A stretch of DNA of 64,000 nt from Starkeya sp. ORNL1. GTDB taxonomy: Bacteria; Pseudomonadota; Alphaproteobacteria; Rhizobiales; Xanthobacteraceae. Where the stretch lies: contig NZ_CP048834.1 in the NCBI RefSeq assembly GCF_012971745.1, positions 1,612,001-1,676,000 of the forward strand, given 5' to 3'. Shown in pieces: positions 43,012 through 51,582 of the stretch. A model generated the notes under the pieces. The model saw only the letters and a program-made list of their open reading frames with translations, had not been told where the DNA came from and ran no database searches. A program made the translations under genes and the position numbers. Position 1 is the stretch's first letter. Every line of letters starts with the position of its first letter.

Positions 43012-44952
43012 TCACGGACGCAATTGCAGCGTCTCGATCACCTGCTCGCCGAACTGCTCCATCCAGCCATGCTGCTGCGCCGGCTCCAGCGAGGCGTCGG
43101 CGACCACCAGCGTGCAGTAGCTCGCGATCAGCGCGTTGGCGACATCGGACAGGCGCGCCTTCGGGTTGGTGGTGGCGAGCGCACCGGCGAGCTGGGTCGC
43201 CTTGTCGCCGGAGACCGGCAGCGTCGGCTTGCCGAGCAGCGCGGAGGCCTTGCCGGCGAGCGCCACCGGCACCAGCTTGCCGTCGTCCGCCGGGCATTTG
43301 AGCGGGCCGGCGAGGCTGCCGGGCTCGCGCGTCACCAGCGATTTTCCGGCCGGGCTCGCCCAGATGGTGTCGACCGGCGGGAACGCCACCGCAGCGGCGC
43401 CGGGCGAGACATCGGCGACGGCTTCCAGCGAGAAGCGGCGCAGTTCGGCATGCTTCTGGTAGGTCTCGGCAGCGCTCGCCGCGACCACCGGGCAATAGGC
43501 GGTGACCAGCGCGTTCACCACATCGGCGGGGCTCGCCGAGGGGTCGGCGCCCTGATAGCTGCTGACCATAGCCGGCACGTCGCGATTGCCACCGGCCAGC
43601 ATCGCCGAGATGGCAGCGACCGCCTTCGGATCGGGGGTCGCGACGCCCGGCGCGCCGCCGACTTCGCCGCAATCGAAGGACGAGGCGGCCTGCGTGCCAT
43701 AGTCGGGAACCGGCACGGTCTCGCGCCAGGCGGCGACCATCTTGGCAGTGGCGTTCGCCGCCGCCTGGTTGCCCCAGCTGGTGCGCACATAATTGGCGAG
43801 GTCGGCAATGTCGCGATCGGACAGCCGTCCGGCGAAGGACGGCATGGCGCCGAACGTGCCGCCGGCCGGCAGGCCTTCGAGCGCGACGGTGATGATGTTG
43901 TAGGGCTCGTCGGCCGTCACTGCCGGATTGTTGGCCAGCGGCGGAATGGCATTGGCGACACCGGTGCCGTGGTCCTGGTGGCAGGCGGCGCAATTGTCGA
44001 TGTAGAGCTTGGCCGCGCGCTTGTAGACCCCGGCCGGCAACGGCGAGAGCTTCTGCGGCGCCGGGGCGTCCGGCGGCGGCGGGCTGTCGAGCAGATAGGT
44101 CACCATCGCCGCGCGGTCGGCGTCGGTCAGAAAGGCCAGGCTGTCGTGGATGACTTCCGCCATCGGCCCGAACACCACGGTCTTCTGCGGTGCGGAGCCG
44201 GTCTTGAGGAACTGCACCAGCGTATCCTTGGTCCAGTTCTTCGCCAGCGCGGCGGAGGCGATGTCCGGGGCGTAGAAGCCGTCAATATCCGCGCCGGTGA
44301 ACTGCGCCTTGCCCTTGATGCCGCCGAGGATGTTGCGCGGGCTGTGGCAATCCGAGCAATGGCCGAGCGCCTCGACCAGATAGGCGCCGCGGTTCCATTC
44401 CGCGCTCTTGCCCGGCGTCGGCTTGAAGCTGGCCGGTGCGAAGAACAATTCGCGCCATGCCAGCATGCCGAGGCGGATATTGAACGGGAAGGACAGGCCG
44501 TTCTCGGTATTCTCGACGGCCGCCGGCGGGATGCGGCGGACATAGGCCCACAGCGCCTTCAGGTCAGCTTCCTCGATGCCGGTATAGGCATCGAACGGCA
44601 TGGCCGGATAGAGGAAGGCACCGTCGGCGCGGATGCCGTCATGCAGCGCGCGCTTGAACTGGTCATAGGTCCAGCGGCCAATGCCGGTGGTGGGATCGGA
44701 AGTGATGTTCACCGAATAGATCGCGCCGAACGGCGTGTTCAGCGCGAGGCCGCCGGCATAGGGCTTGGACTTGTCCGAGGTGTGGCACGGCATGCAGTCC
44801 GCGGCCCGGGCGAGATACTCGCCGCGCGTCACCAGCGCTGAATCATCAGCCGGCGCACTACTCGGCGCCTGCGCGCAGGCGAGCGAAGTGCCGAAGAGCC
44901 AGGCGGCGGCGACAAGCGCGCCCCTAATGTTCGAGTTCGGCACGTCAATCAT
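43012..44952 (-). CDS. Triheme cytochrome c with a repeated C-terminal extension
   Basis: A 646-residue exported protein. After a signal peptide (ALVAAAWLFGTSLACAQA) come three c-type heme sites, CMPCH, CSDCH and CAACH, in the layout of the membrane cytochrome subunit of alcohol/gluconate/aldehyde dehydrogenases. It should pass electrons from a periplasmic dehydrogenase to the respiratory chain. Beyond about residue 430 there is an extra tail of about 215 residues with two similar units; each contains a D-V-x-N-A-L motif followed by a YC pair (ADVVNALVTAYCPVV and SDVANALIASYCTLV). GGGGGAG precedes the ATG. No dehydrogenase subunit gene is adjacent. The tail is not part of the usual family. 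Confidence 0.88.
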   Translation of the reverse strand: MIDVPNSNIRGALVAAAWLFGTSLACAQAPSSAPADDSALVTRGEYLARAADCMPCHTSDKSKPYAGGLALNTPFGAIYSVNITSDPTTGIGRWTYDQFKRALHDGIRADGAFLYPAMPFDAYTGIEEADLKALWAYVRRIPPAAVENTENGLSFPFNIRLGMLAWRELFFAPASFKPTPGKSAEWNRGAYLVEALGHCSDCHSPRNILGGIKGKAQFTGADIDGFYAPDIASAALAKNWTKDTLVQFLKTGSAPQKTVVFGPMAEVIHDSLAFLTDADRAAMVTYLLDSPPPPDAPAPQKLSPLPAGVYKRAAKLYIDNCAACHQDHGTGVANAIPPLANNPAVTADEPYNIITVALEGLPAGGTFGAMPSFAGRLSDRDIADLANYVRTSWGNQAAANATAKMVAAWRETVPVPDYGTQAASSFDCGEVGGAPGVATPDPKAVAAISAMLAGGNRDVPAMVSSYQGADPSASPADVVNALVTAYCPVVAASAAETYQKHAELRRFSLEAVADVSPGAAAVAFPPVDTIWASPAGKSLVTREPGSLAGPLKCPADDGKLVPVALAGKASALLGKPTLPVSGDKATQLAGALATTNPKARLSDVANALIASYCTLVVADASLEPAQQHGWMEQFGEQVIETLQLRP

Positions 44953-45137
44953 TCCGCTCCCCCATCCCGCACGGACGCAGCGGCATCACTTTAGACCGAT
45001 CCCAGTGTCATGTGCCACGGGTTCGGGAGGCGTTGGTTAGCGGTGCGCACGAATGCCGGAGCTTCCGGGCATCCGGTTTGCGCCGCGTTGGCGATGCGCG
45101 TAAATTGACGGCTGCTGGTCACCCAGCGGTGGTAGTG
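44953..45137. other. Divergent intergenic region
   Basis: This 185-bp gap separates the divergent cytochrome and adenylate cyclase fusion genes and should hold both promoters. No palindrome or clear -35/-10 pair stands out. Confidence 0.35.
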
Positions 45138-46802
45138 ATGCCTGAAGAGTTTTCTGCGCATCCGCATCCTCATCGCAGGCTTGCGGCTATCCTTGCGGCC
45201 GACCTCGCCGGGTTCAGCCAGATGATGGGCCGCGACGAGGAAGGGACGGTTCGTCGGCTGAAACAGGTTCGCCGCGAGATCGTCGATCCCACGCTTGACG
45301 AGCATTACGGCAAGATCATCAAGAACACCGGCGACGGCTTCCTCGCCATGTTCGACAGCCCGCTCGAAGCCGTGCGCTGCGCGATCGTCATCCAGCAGTC
45401 CCTGTCGGCACGGAACACCGGCCTGCCGCGCGATTACTGGCTGCAATACCGGATCGGGGTGAATCTCGGCGACGTCATCGTCGAGACGGACGATGTGTTC
45501 GGCGACGGCGTCAACATCGCCGCCCGCCTGGAATCCCTGGCGACGCCAGGCGGCGTCTATATTTCGGGGGGCGTCTATGAGCAGGTCAAGAACAAGCTGG
45601 TCTGCGGATATCAGTCGCTCGGCGACGAGAAGCTGAAGAACATCACCGATCCCGTCCGCATCTATCGGGTGCTTCCGGACCCTGCATCGGTCACCGCCAC
45701 GACGAGAAAACTGCGGCCGTTCATGATCCCTGCCGGGATCGCGGCCGCTCTTGCGCTGGCTGCCGGTCTCTACGCCACCGGCTACGTGCCGGTCGGCGGA
45801 GGATCGATGCTGGCGTCGGTCGACCAACTCCCGCGCCGGGTGATCGTCCCGCCCATCACCGTGACCAGCGAGCCGGCACGCGCGCCGCCGGCTGCGCCAC
45901 CAGCGGGCAACACTGTGGAGGCAGCCAAGCCTTCGGACGCGGCCAAGCCTCCGGACGCAGTCAGGTCTTTGGAGGCAGCCAAGCCTCCGGACGCGGCGAC
46001 GCCTTCCGCGCCGCCCGCGAATCCCGCAGCCGGCGCCGCGGCTCCAGATCAGCAGGTCGCGATCCTGGCCCCGAACCTTCCCGTCGCGCGGATGATCCAG
46101 ACCGCATCCGGCTTCCGCGACTGCGAGAACTGCCCCGAGATGATCCGCATACAAGGCGGGTCTTTCCGGATGGGCAGTGACGAGGACACCTCGGAACAAC
46201 CGGTCCATACCGTGACCGTCGCGCCATTCGCCATCGGGCTGTCGCCGATCTCCGTCGCCGAGTGGAACCGATGCGCGGCGGCAAAGGGCTGCAGCTTCAG
46301 GCTCGACGGCAGCGACACCGCGCCGGCCCGCAATCTGAGCTGGCTCGATGCGAAGCAATATGTCGACTGGCTCGCGCAACTGACCGGCAAACCCTACCGT
46401 TTGCCGAGCGAAGCGGAGTGGGAATACGCCGCCCGGGCGGGAACCTCGACCCGCTTCTGGTGGGGGCCGGCGGTCGAGCCCGGCAAGGCCAATTGCAAGG
46501 ATTGCGGCGTGTCCCAGGATCCGAAGGCGCCGATGCCGGTCGCCAGTTTCGCACGCAATGCCTTCGGCGGCGCCGATTTCGGCGGCGGGGTCGCGCAGTG
46601 GGTGGCCGATTGCTGGCTGCCCAACTACCGGGATGCGCCAGCGGATGGCTCGCCGCGAACGGTCGAGAATTGCCGCGAGAACGTCCTGAGAGGCGGTTCC
46701 TGGCGAAGCAACGCGGCCTCGGTGAGGCCGGCGAGCCGGACCCATTACGATACCGGTGTACGTTACCCAGCACACGGAATGAGGATAGCGCGTTCGCTCT
46801 GA
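45138..46802 (+). CDS. Class III adenylate cyclase fused to a formylglycine-generating-enzyme-like domain
   Basis: A 554-residue protein. Residues 12-180 are a class III cyclase domain with the metal aspartates Asp22 (AADLAGFSQMM) and Asp66 (KNTGDGFLAMF) and a C-terminal RIGVNLGDVI stretch. One membrane helix (about 195-217) follows, then an Ala/Pro linker with AAKPSDA, AAKPPDA and AAKPPDA repeats, and from about 330 an FGE-sulfatase/SUMF domain with GGSFRMGSD, YRLPSEAEWEYAARAGT and the closing RGGSWRS. The FGE-like part should lie in the periplasm. Whether it modifies a protein or serves as a ligand sensor is unknown. ATG 45138 has a weak site. The next gene begins 12 bp later, so they probably form an operon. 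Confidence 0.85.
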   Translation: MPEEFSAHPHPHRRLAAILAADLAGFSQMMGRDEEGTVRRLKQVRREIVDPTLDEHYGKIIKNTGDGFLAMFDSPLEAVRCAIVIQQSLSARNTGLPRDYWLQYRIGVNLGDVIVETDDVFGDGVNIAARLESLATPGGVYISGGVYEQVKNKLVCGYQSLGDEKLKNITDPVRIYRVLPDPASVTATTRKLRPFMIPAGIAAALALAAGLYATGYVPVGGGSMLASVDQLPRRVIVPPITVTSEPARAPPAAPPAGNTVEAAKPSDAAKPPDAVRSLEAAKPPDAATPSAPPANPAAGAAAPDQQVAILAPNLPVARMIQTASGFRDCENCPEMIRIQGGSFRMGSDEDTSEQPVHTVTVAPFAIGLSPISVAEWNRCAAAKGCSFRLDGSDTAPARNLSWLDAKQYVDWLAQLTGKPYRLPSEAEWEYAARAGTSTRFWWGPAVEPGKANCKDCGVSQDPKAPMPVASFARNAFGGADFGGGVAQWVADCWLPNYRDAPADGSPRTVENCRENVLRGGSWRSNAASVRPASRTHYDTGVRYPAHGMRIARSL

Positions 46803-46814
46803 CAGGAGGGCTCA

Positions 46815-47333
46815 ATGGGCCGATCAGCGAGCAGCATCGTACTTGTCTGTGCCGTAATGAGCCTGTTTCCGCCCGGTGCCCTGGCGCAGACCGCGCCGGA
46901 ACAGCCACCTCCAAAGCCAGCGACGCCGCAACGCGCGCCGGCTCCCGATGCCCGCCTCTACATCATCTATCCCTGGGACGGCGCGCAGGTCCGCGGCGAA
47001 TTCTGGGTGCGGTTCGGCCTGCGCAACATGGGTGTGACGCAGGCCGGCAGCGCCGCTCCGAATGCCGGACATCATCACCTGCTGGTCGATGTCACCGAGC
47101 CGATCGATCCGGAAGATCCGCTGCCCACCGACAACCAGCATCTTCACTTCGGTGCCGGCCAGACCGAGACGAAGCTCGAGCTGCCGCCGGGAAAACACAC
47201 CCTCCAGCTGGTGCTCGGCGACCAGGAGCACAGGCCGTTCACGCCGATGCTGATCTCCAAGAAGATCACCATAAATGTGTTGCCGTCGGCACCGGCGAAG
47301 ACATCGAAGAAAGGCAGCGGGAAGGGCTCCTAG
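46815..47333 (+). CDS. Exported DUF4399-like protein
   Basis: A 172-residue protein with a signal peptide (SIVLVCAVMSLFPPGALA, cleavage near ALAQ), a Pro-rich linker and one domain of about 100 residues. LYIIYPWDGAQV, GVTQAG, AGHHHLLVDV and QHLHFGAGQTET match what I know of DUF4399, whose His-rich centre may bind metal. AGGAGG precedes ATG 46815, 12 bp after the cyclase-FGE fusion, so co-expression is likely. The C-terminal tail is basic (KTSKKGSGKGS). No reaction is known. Confidence 0.75.
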   Translation: MGRSASSIVLVCAVMSLFPPGALAQTAPEQPPPKPATPQRAPAPDARLYIIYPWDGAQVRGEFWVRFGLRNMGVTQAGSAAPNAGHHHLLVDVTEPIDPEDPLPTDNQHLHFGAGQTETKLELPPGKHTLQLVLGDQEHRPFTPMLISKKITINVLPSAPAKTSKKGSGKGS

Positions 47334-47464
47334 GGCAATAGCGTCACGCCAGCGTGCGTTCGTGATAGCCGCGCGTCGAACCGGAAAGCAGATCGCGTGC
47401 CCATCGGCCAATGTGGCGTATCACGGTGCCTCAATCGGGGCGCCGCCAGATATCGAGGTTCGAT

Positions 47465-47938
47465 ATGAGCGAGAGCCGCCCTCCCTTTCCACCCTTCACC
47501 CGCGAAACCGCCAAGCAGAAGGTCCGAGGCGCCGAAGACGGCTGGAATTCCTGCGACCCCGAGCGGGTATCGCTGGCCTATACCCCGGACAGCTACTGGC
47601 GGAACCGGTCGGAGTTCATCAATGGCCGCGCCGAGATCGTCGCCTTCCTCGCGCGGAAATGGGTGAAGGAACTCGACTACCGCCTGATCAAGGAACTCTG
47701 GGCGTTCACCGACAACCGGATCGCCGTCCGCTTTGCCTATGAATGGCATGACGATTCCGGAAACTGGTTCCGCTCCTACGGCAATGAGAACTGGGAATTT
47801 GCCGACAATGGCCTGATGCAGCGGCGCTTCGCCTGCATCAACGACCTGCCGATCAAGGAGAGCGAGCGCAAGTACCATTGGGACCGCTCGGGCCCCCGCC
47901 CCGCCGACCATCCGGGGCTTTCGGAACTGGGTCTCTGA
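47465..47938 (+). CDS. NTF2-like protein (DUF1348)
   Basis: A 157-residue soluble protein of the DUF1348 branch of the NTF2/SnoaL-like fold. Typical segments are [36 protein letters not shown] and [18 protein letters not shown]. Proteins of this kind are cone-shaped small-molecule binders, sometimes isomerases, with no assigned reaction. Start ATG 47465 is followed by codons typical of the family. A haloperoxidase-like gene follows at 48120 on the same strand. Confidence 0.85.
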   Translation: MSESRPPFPPFTRETAKQKVRGAEDGWNSCDPERVSLAYTPDSYWRNRSEFINGRAEIVAFLARKWVKELDYRLIKELWAFTDNRIAVRFAYEWHDDSGNWFRSYGNENWEFADNGLMQRRFACINDLPIKESERKYHWDRSGPRPADHPGLSELGL

Positions 47939-48119
47939 TCCCGGGGTTCCTGTCGAGACGGGGCCGATTCCTGCCTCGATGAACATCACCCTCCATTGGC
48001 CCTCTCGTCACCCGCCTTCCGTTTCGTCCGGGACCATCAACCCGGCAGCAACGCACTGAAATCGCTGTTCCGCACTCGGCGGGATGGCGCCCAACCACCA
48101 CAGCACAAGGAGCAATAAA

Positions 48120-48956
48120 ATGGCCTACGTCACCACCAAGGACGGCGTCGAAATCTTCTACAAGGACTGGGGTCCGAAGAACGCGCAGCCGATCGTCTTC
48201 CATCATGGCTGGCCGCTCTCGTCCGATGACTGGGACGCCCAGATGATGTTCTTCCTGGAGAAGGGCTACCGCGTCGTCGCCCATGACCGGCGCGGCCATG
48301 GCCGCTCCGCCCAGGTATGGGAAGGCCACGACATGGACCATTACGCGGCCGACGCGTCCGCCGTGTACGAGCACCTCGACCTGAAGAACGCCGTCCATAT
48401 CGGCCATTCGACGGGCGGCGGCGAAGTCGCCCGCTATGTCGCCAAGTTCGGCCAGCCGCAGGGCCGCGTCGCCAAGGCGGTGCTGGTCAGTTCGGTTCCC
48501 CCGATCATGGTCAAGTCCGAGAAGAATCCCGGCGGCACGCCGATCGCGGTGTTCGACGAGTTCCGCAGCGCGCTCGCCGCCAACCGTGCGCAGTTCTATC
48601 TCGACGTCGCCTCCGGCCCGTTCTACGGCTTCAACCGTGCGGGCGCGAAAGCCATACCGGGCGTGATCCAGAATTGGTGGCGCCAGGGCATGATCGGCGG
48701 CGCCAAGGCGCACTATGACGGCATCAAGGCCTTCTCCGAGACCGACCAGACCGAAGACCTCAAGGCCATCACCGTACCCGTTCTCGTGCTGCATGGCGAC
48801 GACGACCAGGTGGTGCCGATAGACGATGCCGGCCGCCTCAGCGTCAAGCTGGTGAAGAACGGCACGCTCCGGGTCTATCCGGGCTATCCGCACGGCATGC
48901 TGACCATCCATGCCGACGTCCTCAATCCCGACCTGCTCGCCTTCGTCAAGGATTGA
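48120..48956 (+). CDS. Alpha/beta hydrolase, non-heme haloperoxidase type
   Basis: A 278-residue cytoplasmic enzyme. The nucleophile elbow is IGHSTGGGE, the acid lies in [10 protein letters not shown] and the base in YPGYPHGML, which is the set seen in the chloroperoxidase/esterase branch. [17 protein letters not shown] is the oxyanion-hole region. Natural substrates are probably esters or lactones rather than halides. AAGGAG lies eight bases before ATG 48120. A strong hairpin follows the stop. Confidence 0.92.
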   Translation: MAYVTTKDGVEIFYKDWGPKNAQPIVFHHGWPLSSDDWDAQMMFFLEKGYRVVAHDRRGHGRSAQVWEGHDMDHYAADASAVYEHLDLKNAVHIGHSTGGGEVARYVAKFGQPQGRVAKAVLVSSVPPIMVKSEKNPGGTPIAVFDEFRSALAANRAQFYLDVASGPFYGFNRAGAKAIPGVIQNWWRQGMIGGAKAHYDGIKAFSETDQTEDLKAITVPVLVLHGDDDQVVPIDDAGRLSVKLVKNGTLRVYPGYPHGMLTIHADVLNPDLLAFVKD

Positions 48957-48976
48957 GCCACAAGGCTATATGGCTG

Positions 48977-49013
48977 GCCCTCCCGTCGATCGCTGCTCGA
49001 TCGACGGGAGGGC
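48977..49013 (+). terminator. Strong hairpin after the haloperoxidase-like gene
   Basis: GCCCTCCCGTCGATCG pairs perfectly with CGATCGACGGGAGGGC across a 5-nt loop, a 16-bp stem 20 bp after the stop codon. It lacks a following T run but is by far the most stable hairpin of the region. Confidence 0.7.
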
Positions 49014-49149
49014 TACGGGTTGCAGTCCCGAGGCCGATCCCGCCGAGTAGCCTATGCCCAGGGGAACGCCTATCATCAGCGGCCATTCCATCACGTCATG
49101 AGAGCCTGACTCGAACTTCGACTTATCCGTTGAAAGAGCTACCTTTCCA

Positions 49150-49239
49150 CCCTCATCCCCGGGCTTGACCCGGGGATCCAGACTTCGGCCGGGTGCATGC
49201 GGATGGGCTGGATCCCCGGATCAAGTCCGGGGATGAGGG
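49150..49239. repeat. Palindromic intergenic repeat, family B copy 2
   Basis: CCCTCATCCCCGGGCTTGAC begins the left arm and GTCCGGGGATGAGGG ends the right arm; the arms of about 31 bp are near-complementary, and each contains its own small palindrome (ATCCCCGGG...CCCGGGGAT). The layout is that of the family B element broken by the IS at 59423. The remaining part of the 365-bp gap around it contains no gene. Confidence 0.85.
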
Positions 49240-49321
49240 CCAGTTGGAGTTTTTGGTCAGGCCCTGAAGTGCGCTAGGAACAGGCCGGCGGCATTCGTCC
49301 GGCCACTGGGAACGTCGCCGA

Positions 49322-49930
49322 ATGAAGCCTGCATCCAAGACGGGACGCCCTGTTCCTCCGCCTCAGCAGCCAATTCAGGCGGCCTCGCCCGTTATCCTGG
49401 AAACTCAGGGCTTCCACATCCGAAGCCTGCGCCCGCACGACGCCAGCGAGAAGCTCTCCGCATGGCTCGCGGATCCGGACATGATGTGGGGGCTGAACAT
49501 TCCGGCGCGGGACTGGCCGATCGAGAAACAGCAGGCCTTCATCCTCTCGTTCGACAATCGCAAGCGCTATCTGATCGGCATTTTCGCCAAGGCGGGCGGG
49601 GCGCTGATCGGCTTCTACATACTCGAGGTCAACCTCACCCATCGCACCGCGCATATCTCGGTCGGGATCGGCGATCGGGACTATTGGGGGAAGAACGTTT
49701 TGTCGGAGACGACCCCGGCACTGCTGGATTGCCTGTTCAAGACACGGGGCATCGAGAAGGTGGTGGCACGGATCATCCCCACCAATCGGCGCATCCTGTT
49801 CGGCTTCATGAATTCGAAGCGTTTCTTCTTCGAGGGCCGCCTGATCGGCGAACTTCTGACGCCGAATGGGGAGCGCACCGACGTGCTGTCATTCGCTGCG
49901 CTCAAAGACCGGCCCGCTGCCGCCAGATGA
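49322..49930 (+). CDS. GNAT acyltransferase (RimJ/RimL type) next to FAAL
   Basis: A 202-residue acyltransferase. ILETQGFHIRSLRPHDASEK opens the RimJ/RimL-type fold, and the acyl-CoA binding region includes HISVGIGDRDYWGKNVLSE followed by a helix with LLDCLFKT. In this family the pattern GDRDYWGKN replaces the usual Q-x-x-G-x-G. It may acylate an amine with CoA- or ACP-bound acyl groups. The stop overlaps the FAAL start by 4 bp, so the two act in one pathway. The N-terminal about 25 residues are Pro-rich and probably disordered. Confidence 0.85.
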   Translation: MKPASKTGRPVPPPQQPIQAASPVILETQGFHIRSLRPHDASEKLSAWLADPDMMWGLNIPARDWPIEKQQAFILSFDNRKRYLIGIFAKAGGALIGFYILEVNLTHRTAHISVGIGDRDYWGKNVLSETTPALLDCLFKTRGIEKVVARIIPTNRRILFGFMNSKRFFFEGRLIGELLTPNGERTDVLSFAALKDRPAAAR

Positions 49931-51582
49931 GCCGGGGCAACGGGCGGCTCGGGGCGGAGTTCCGGACAATCGCCGAGGCATTGGATGCCGCCGCCGGCGG
50001 CGATGCCGGCCTCGGATTCTTCTCGTCGCGCGGCGAACTGGCCTCGAGCATGAGCTACGCGGCGCTGCGCGAAGCCGCGCTCACGGCGGGACGGGCGCTG
50101 TTGTCCAGCGGTCTCGCACGCGGGGACCGCGTCGCCGTGATCGCCGAGACCGGCCCGGATTTCCTCAGCGCCTTCCATGGCTGCCAGTATGCCGGGCTGG
50201 TGCCCTGCCCCCTGCCCTTCATGACCTTCATCGGCGGACGCGACGCCTATTGCGCGCGGATCGGCAGCCTGATGCGGGCCGCGGATGCCCGCGCGATTTG
50301 CGCGCCGGCCGCGCTCGAAGGCGTTGCACGTGAGGCTGCGGAAGGCATTGGCGCCTTGGCGCTGAGCTTCGATCAGCTTCGCATCGGCGGCGCGAACATG
50401 CCCATGACGCCGAGCGGTCCGGACGACCTCGCCTATATCCAGTTTTCCTCCGGATCGACCGCCGCGCCCAAGGGCGTGCCCGTGCGGCAGGCGGCGCTGC
50501 GCGCCAATGTGGCGGCGATACTGAACGATGGAGTGCAGCTCACGCAGGAGGACCGGGCCTTCTCGTGGCTGCCTTTTTATCACGATATGGGCCTTGTGAG
50601 CCTCTCGCTGGCTGCGCTGTTCGGCCAATGCCCGGTCGACTACATCGCGCCGTCCTCGTTCGCGCGCCGACCCGGCCTGTGGATCGAGCTGATGTCGCGT
50701 CTCGGCTCGACCATCACCGCTGCCCCGACCTTCGGCTACCGGCTGGCCGCGCAACGCGCGGCACCGGCGGACGCCATCGACTTGTCGCGATTGCGGATCG
50801 CCGGCGTCGGCGGCGACATGATCCGGCTGGACGATCTGGAGGCGTTTGCGGCCGCGCTGAGCGCCAAGGGCTTCGACGCCGCCGCCTTCCGCCCGAGCTA
50901 TGGTCTTGCTGAAGCGACGCTGGCGGTCGCGTTCGCCGACCGGCTGGAGACCCACGATCCGTCTTCGGACGCCGCTCAGCCCGGCGAAAGTGCGCGGCGC
51001 TTCGTGGTGTGCGGCCGGGTGATATCGGGCCATGAACTCATCATTGCCGCGCCGGACGGCGCGCCGATGCCGGGCGGAGAGGTCGGCCGCATCCTGGTGC
51101 GCGGACCCAGCATCATGGACGGTTACGTCCGTCCGTCCACCGACGGCTCGCCGCTCGGCCCTGACGGCTTCCTCGACACCGGCGACCTCGGCTATCTGGT
51201 CGAGGGCAAGCTCGTCGTCACCGGGCGGGCCAGGGACGTGCTGCATTTCCGCGGCCGCAATATATGGCCGGAAGACATCGAGTGGACCGCGGAGCGGATC
51301 CCTCCCCTCAAGGCCGGCGATACCGCGGCCTTTGGCGTGAGCGACGGAGCCGGCGACGACCGGCTCGTCGTCCTCGTGCAGTCCGGGATGCCGGACGACG
51401 CGGCCGAGACGCTCTGCCAGCGGGTCCGCGTCGCCGTCAGCGAGGCGGCCGGCGTGGTCTGCGAGGTCGTCACAGTACCGCCCCGCAGCCTGCCGTTCAC
51501 CTCATCGGGCAAGCTCTCCCGGCAGGCGGCCCGGCTGAAATATCTGGGCGGCGAATTCGGACGCGTTCCCTCGGCCGATTAG
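49927..51582 (+). CDS. Fatty-acyl-AMP ligase (FAAL)
   Basis: A 551-residue adenylating enzyme. The core motifs are IQFSSGSTAAPKGVP (A3), YGLAEATLAVAF (A5), TGDLGYLVEGKLVVTGRARD (A7-A8) and SSGKLSRQAARLKYL at the C terminus. The pattern SWLPFYHDMGLV and the overall length fit FAAL rather than CoA ligases. It should activate a fatty acid as acyl-AMP and load it onto an acyl carrier protein, presumably the one at 52829-53059. ATG overlaps the GNAT stop (ATGA), and its own stop overlaps the P450 stop on the other strand by 4 bp. Confidence 0.9.
   Translation: MSRGNGRLGAEFRTIAEALDAAAGGDAGLGFFSSRGELASSMSYAALREAALTAGRALLSSGLARGDRVAVIAETGPDFLSAFHGCQYAGLVPCPLPFMTFIGGRDAYCARIGSLMRAADARAICAPAALEGVAREAAEGIGALALSFDQLRIGGANMPMTPSGPDDLAYIQFSSGSTAAPKGVPVRQAALRANVAAILNDGVQLTQEDRAFSWLPFYHDMGLVSLSLAALFGQCPVDYIAPSSFARRPGLWIELMSRLGSTITAAPTFGYRLAAQRAAPADAIDLSRLRIAGVGGDMIRLDDLEAFAAALSAKGFDAAAFRPSYGLAEATLAVAFADRLETHDPSSDAAQPGESARRFVVCGRVISGHELIIAAPDGAPMPGGEVGRILVRGPSIMDGYVRPSTDGSPLGPDGFLDTGDLGYLVEGKLVVTGRARDVLHFRGRNIWPEDIEWTAERIPPLKAGDTAAFGVSDGAGDDRLVVLVQSGMPDDAAETLCQRVRVAVSEAAGVVCEVVTVPPRSLPFTSSGKLSRQAARLKYLGGEFGRVPSAD

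Noticed and set aside
43024..44841. 605-codon frame on the + strand
   Set aside because: Antisense to the triheme cytochrome gene; Arg/Gly/His-rich mirror frame.
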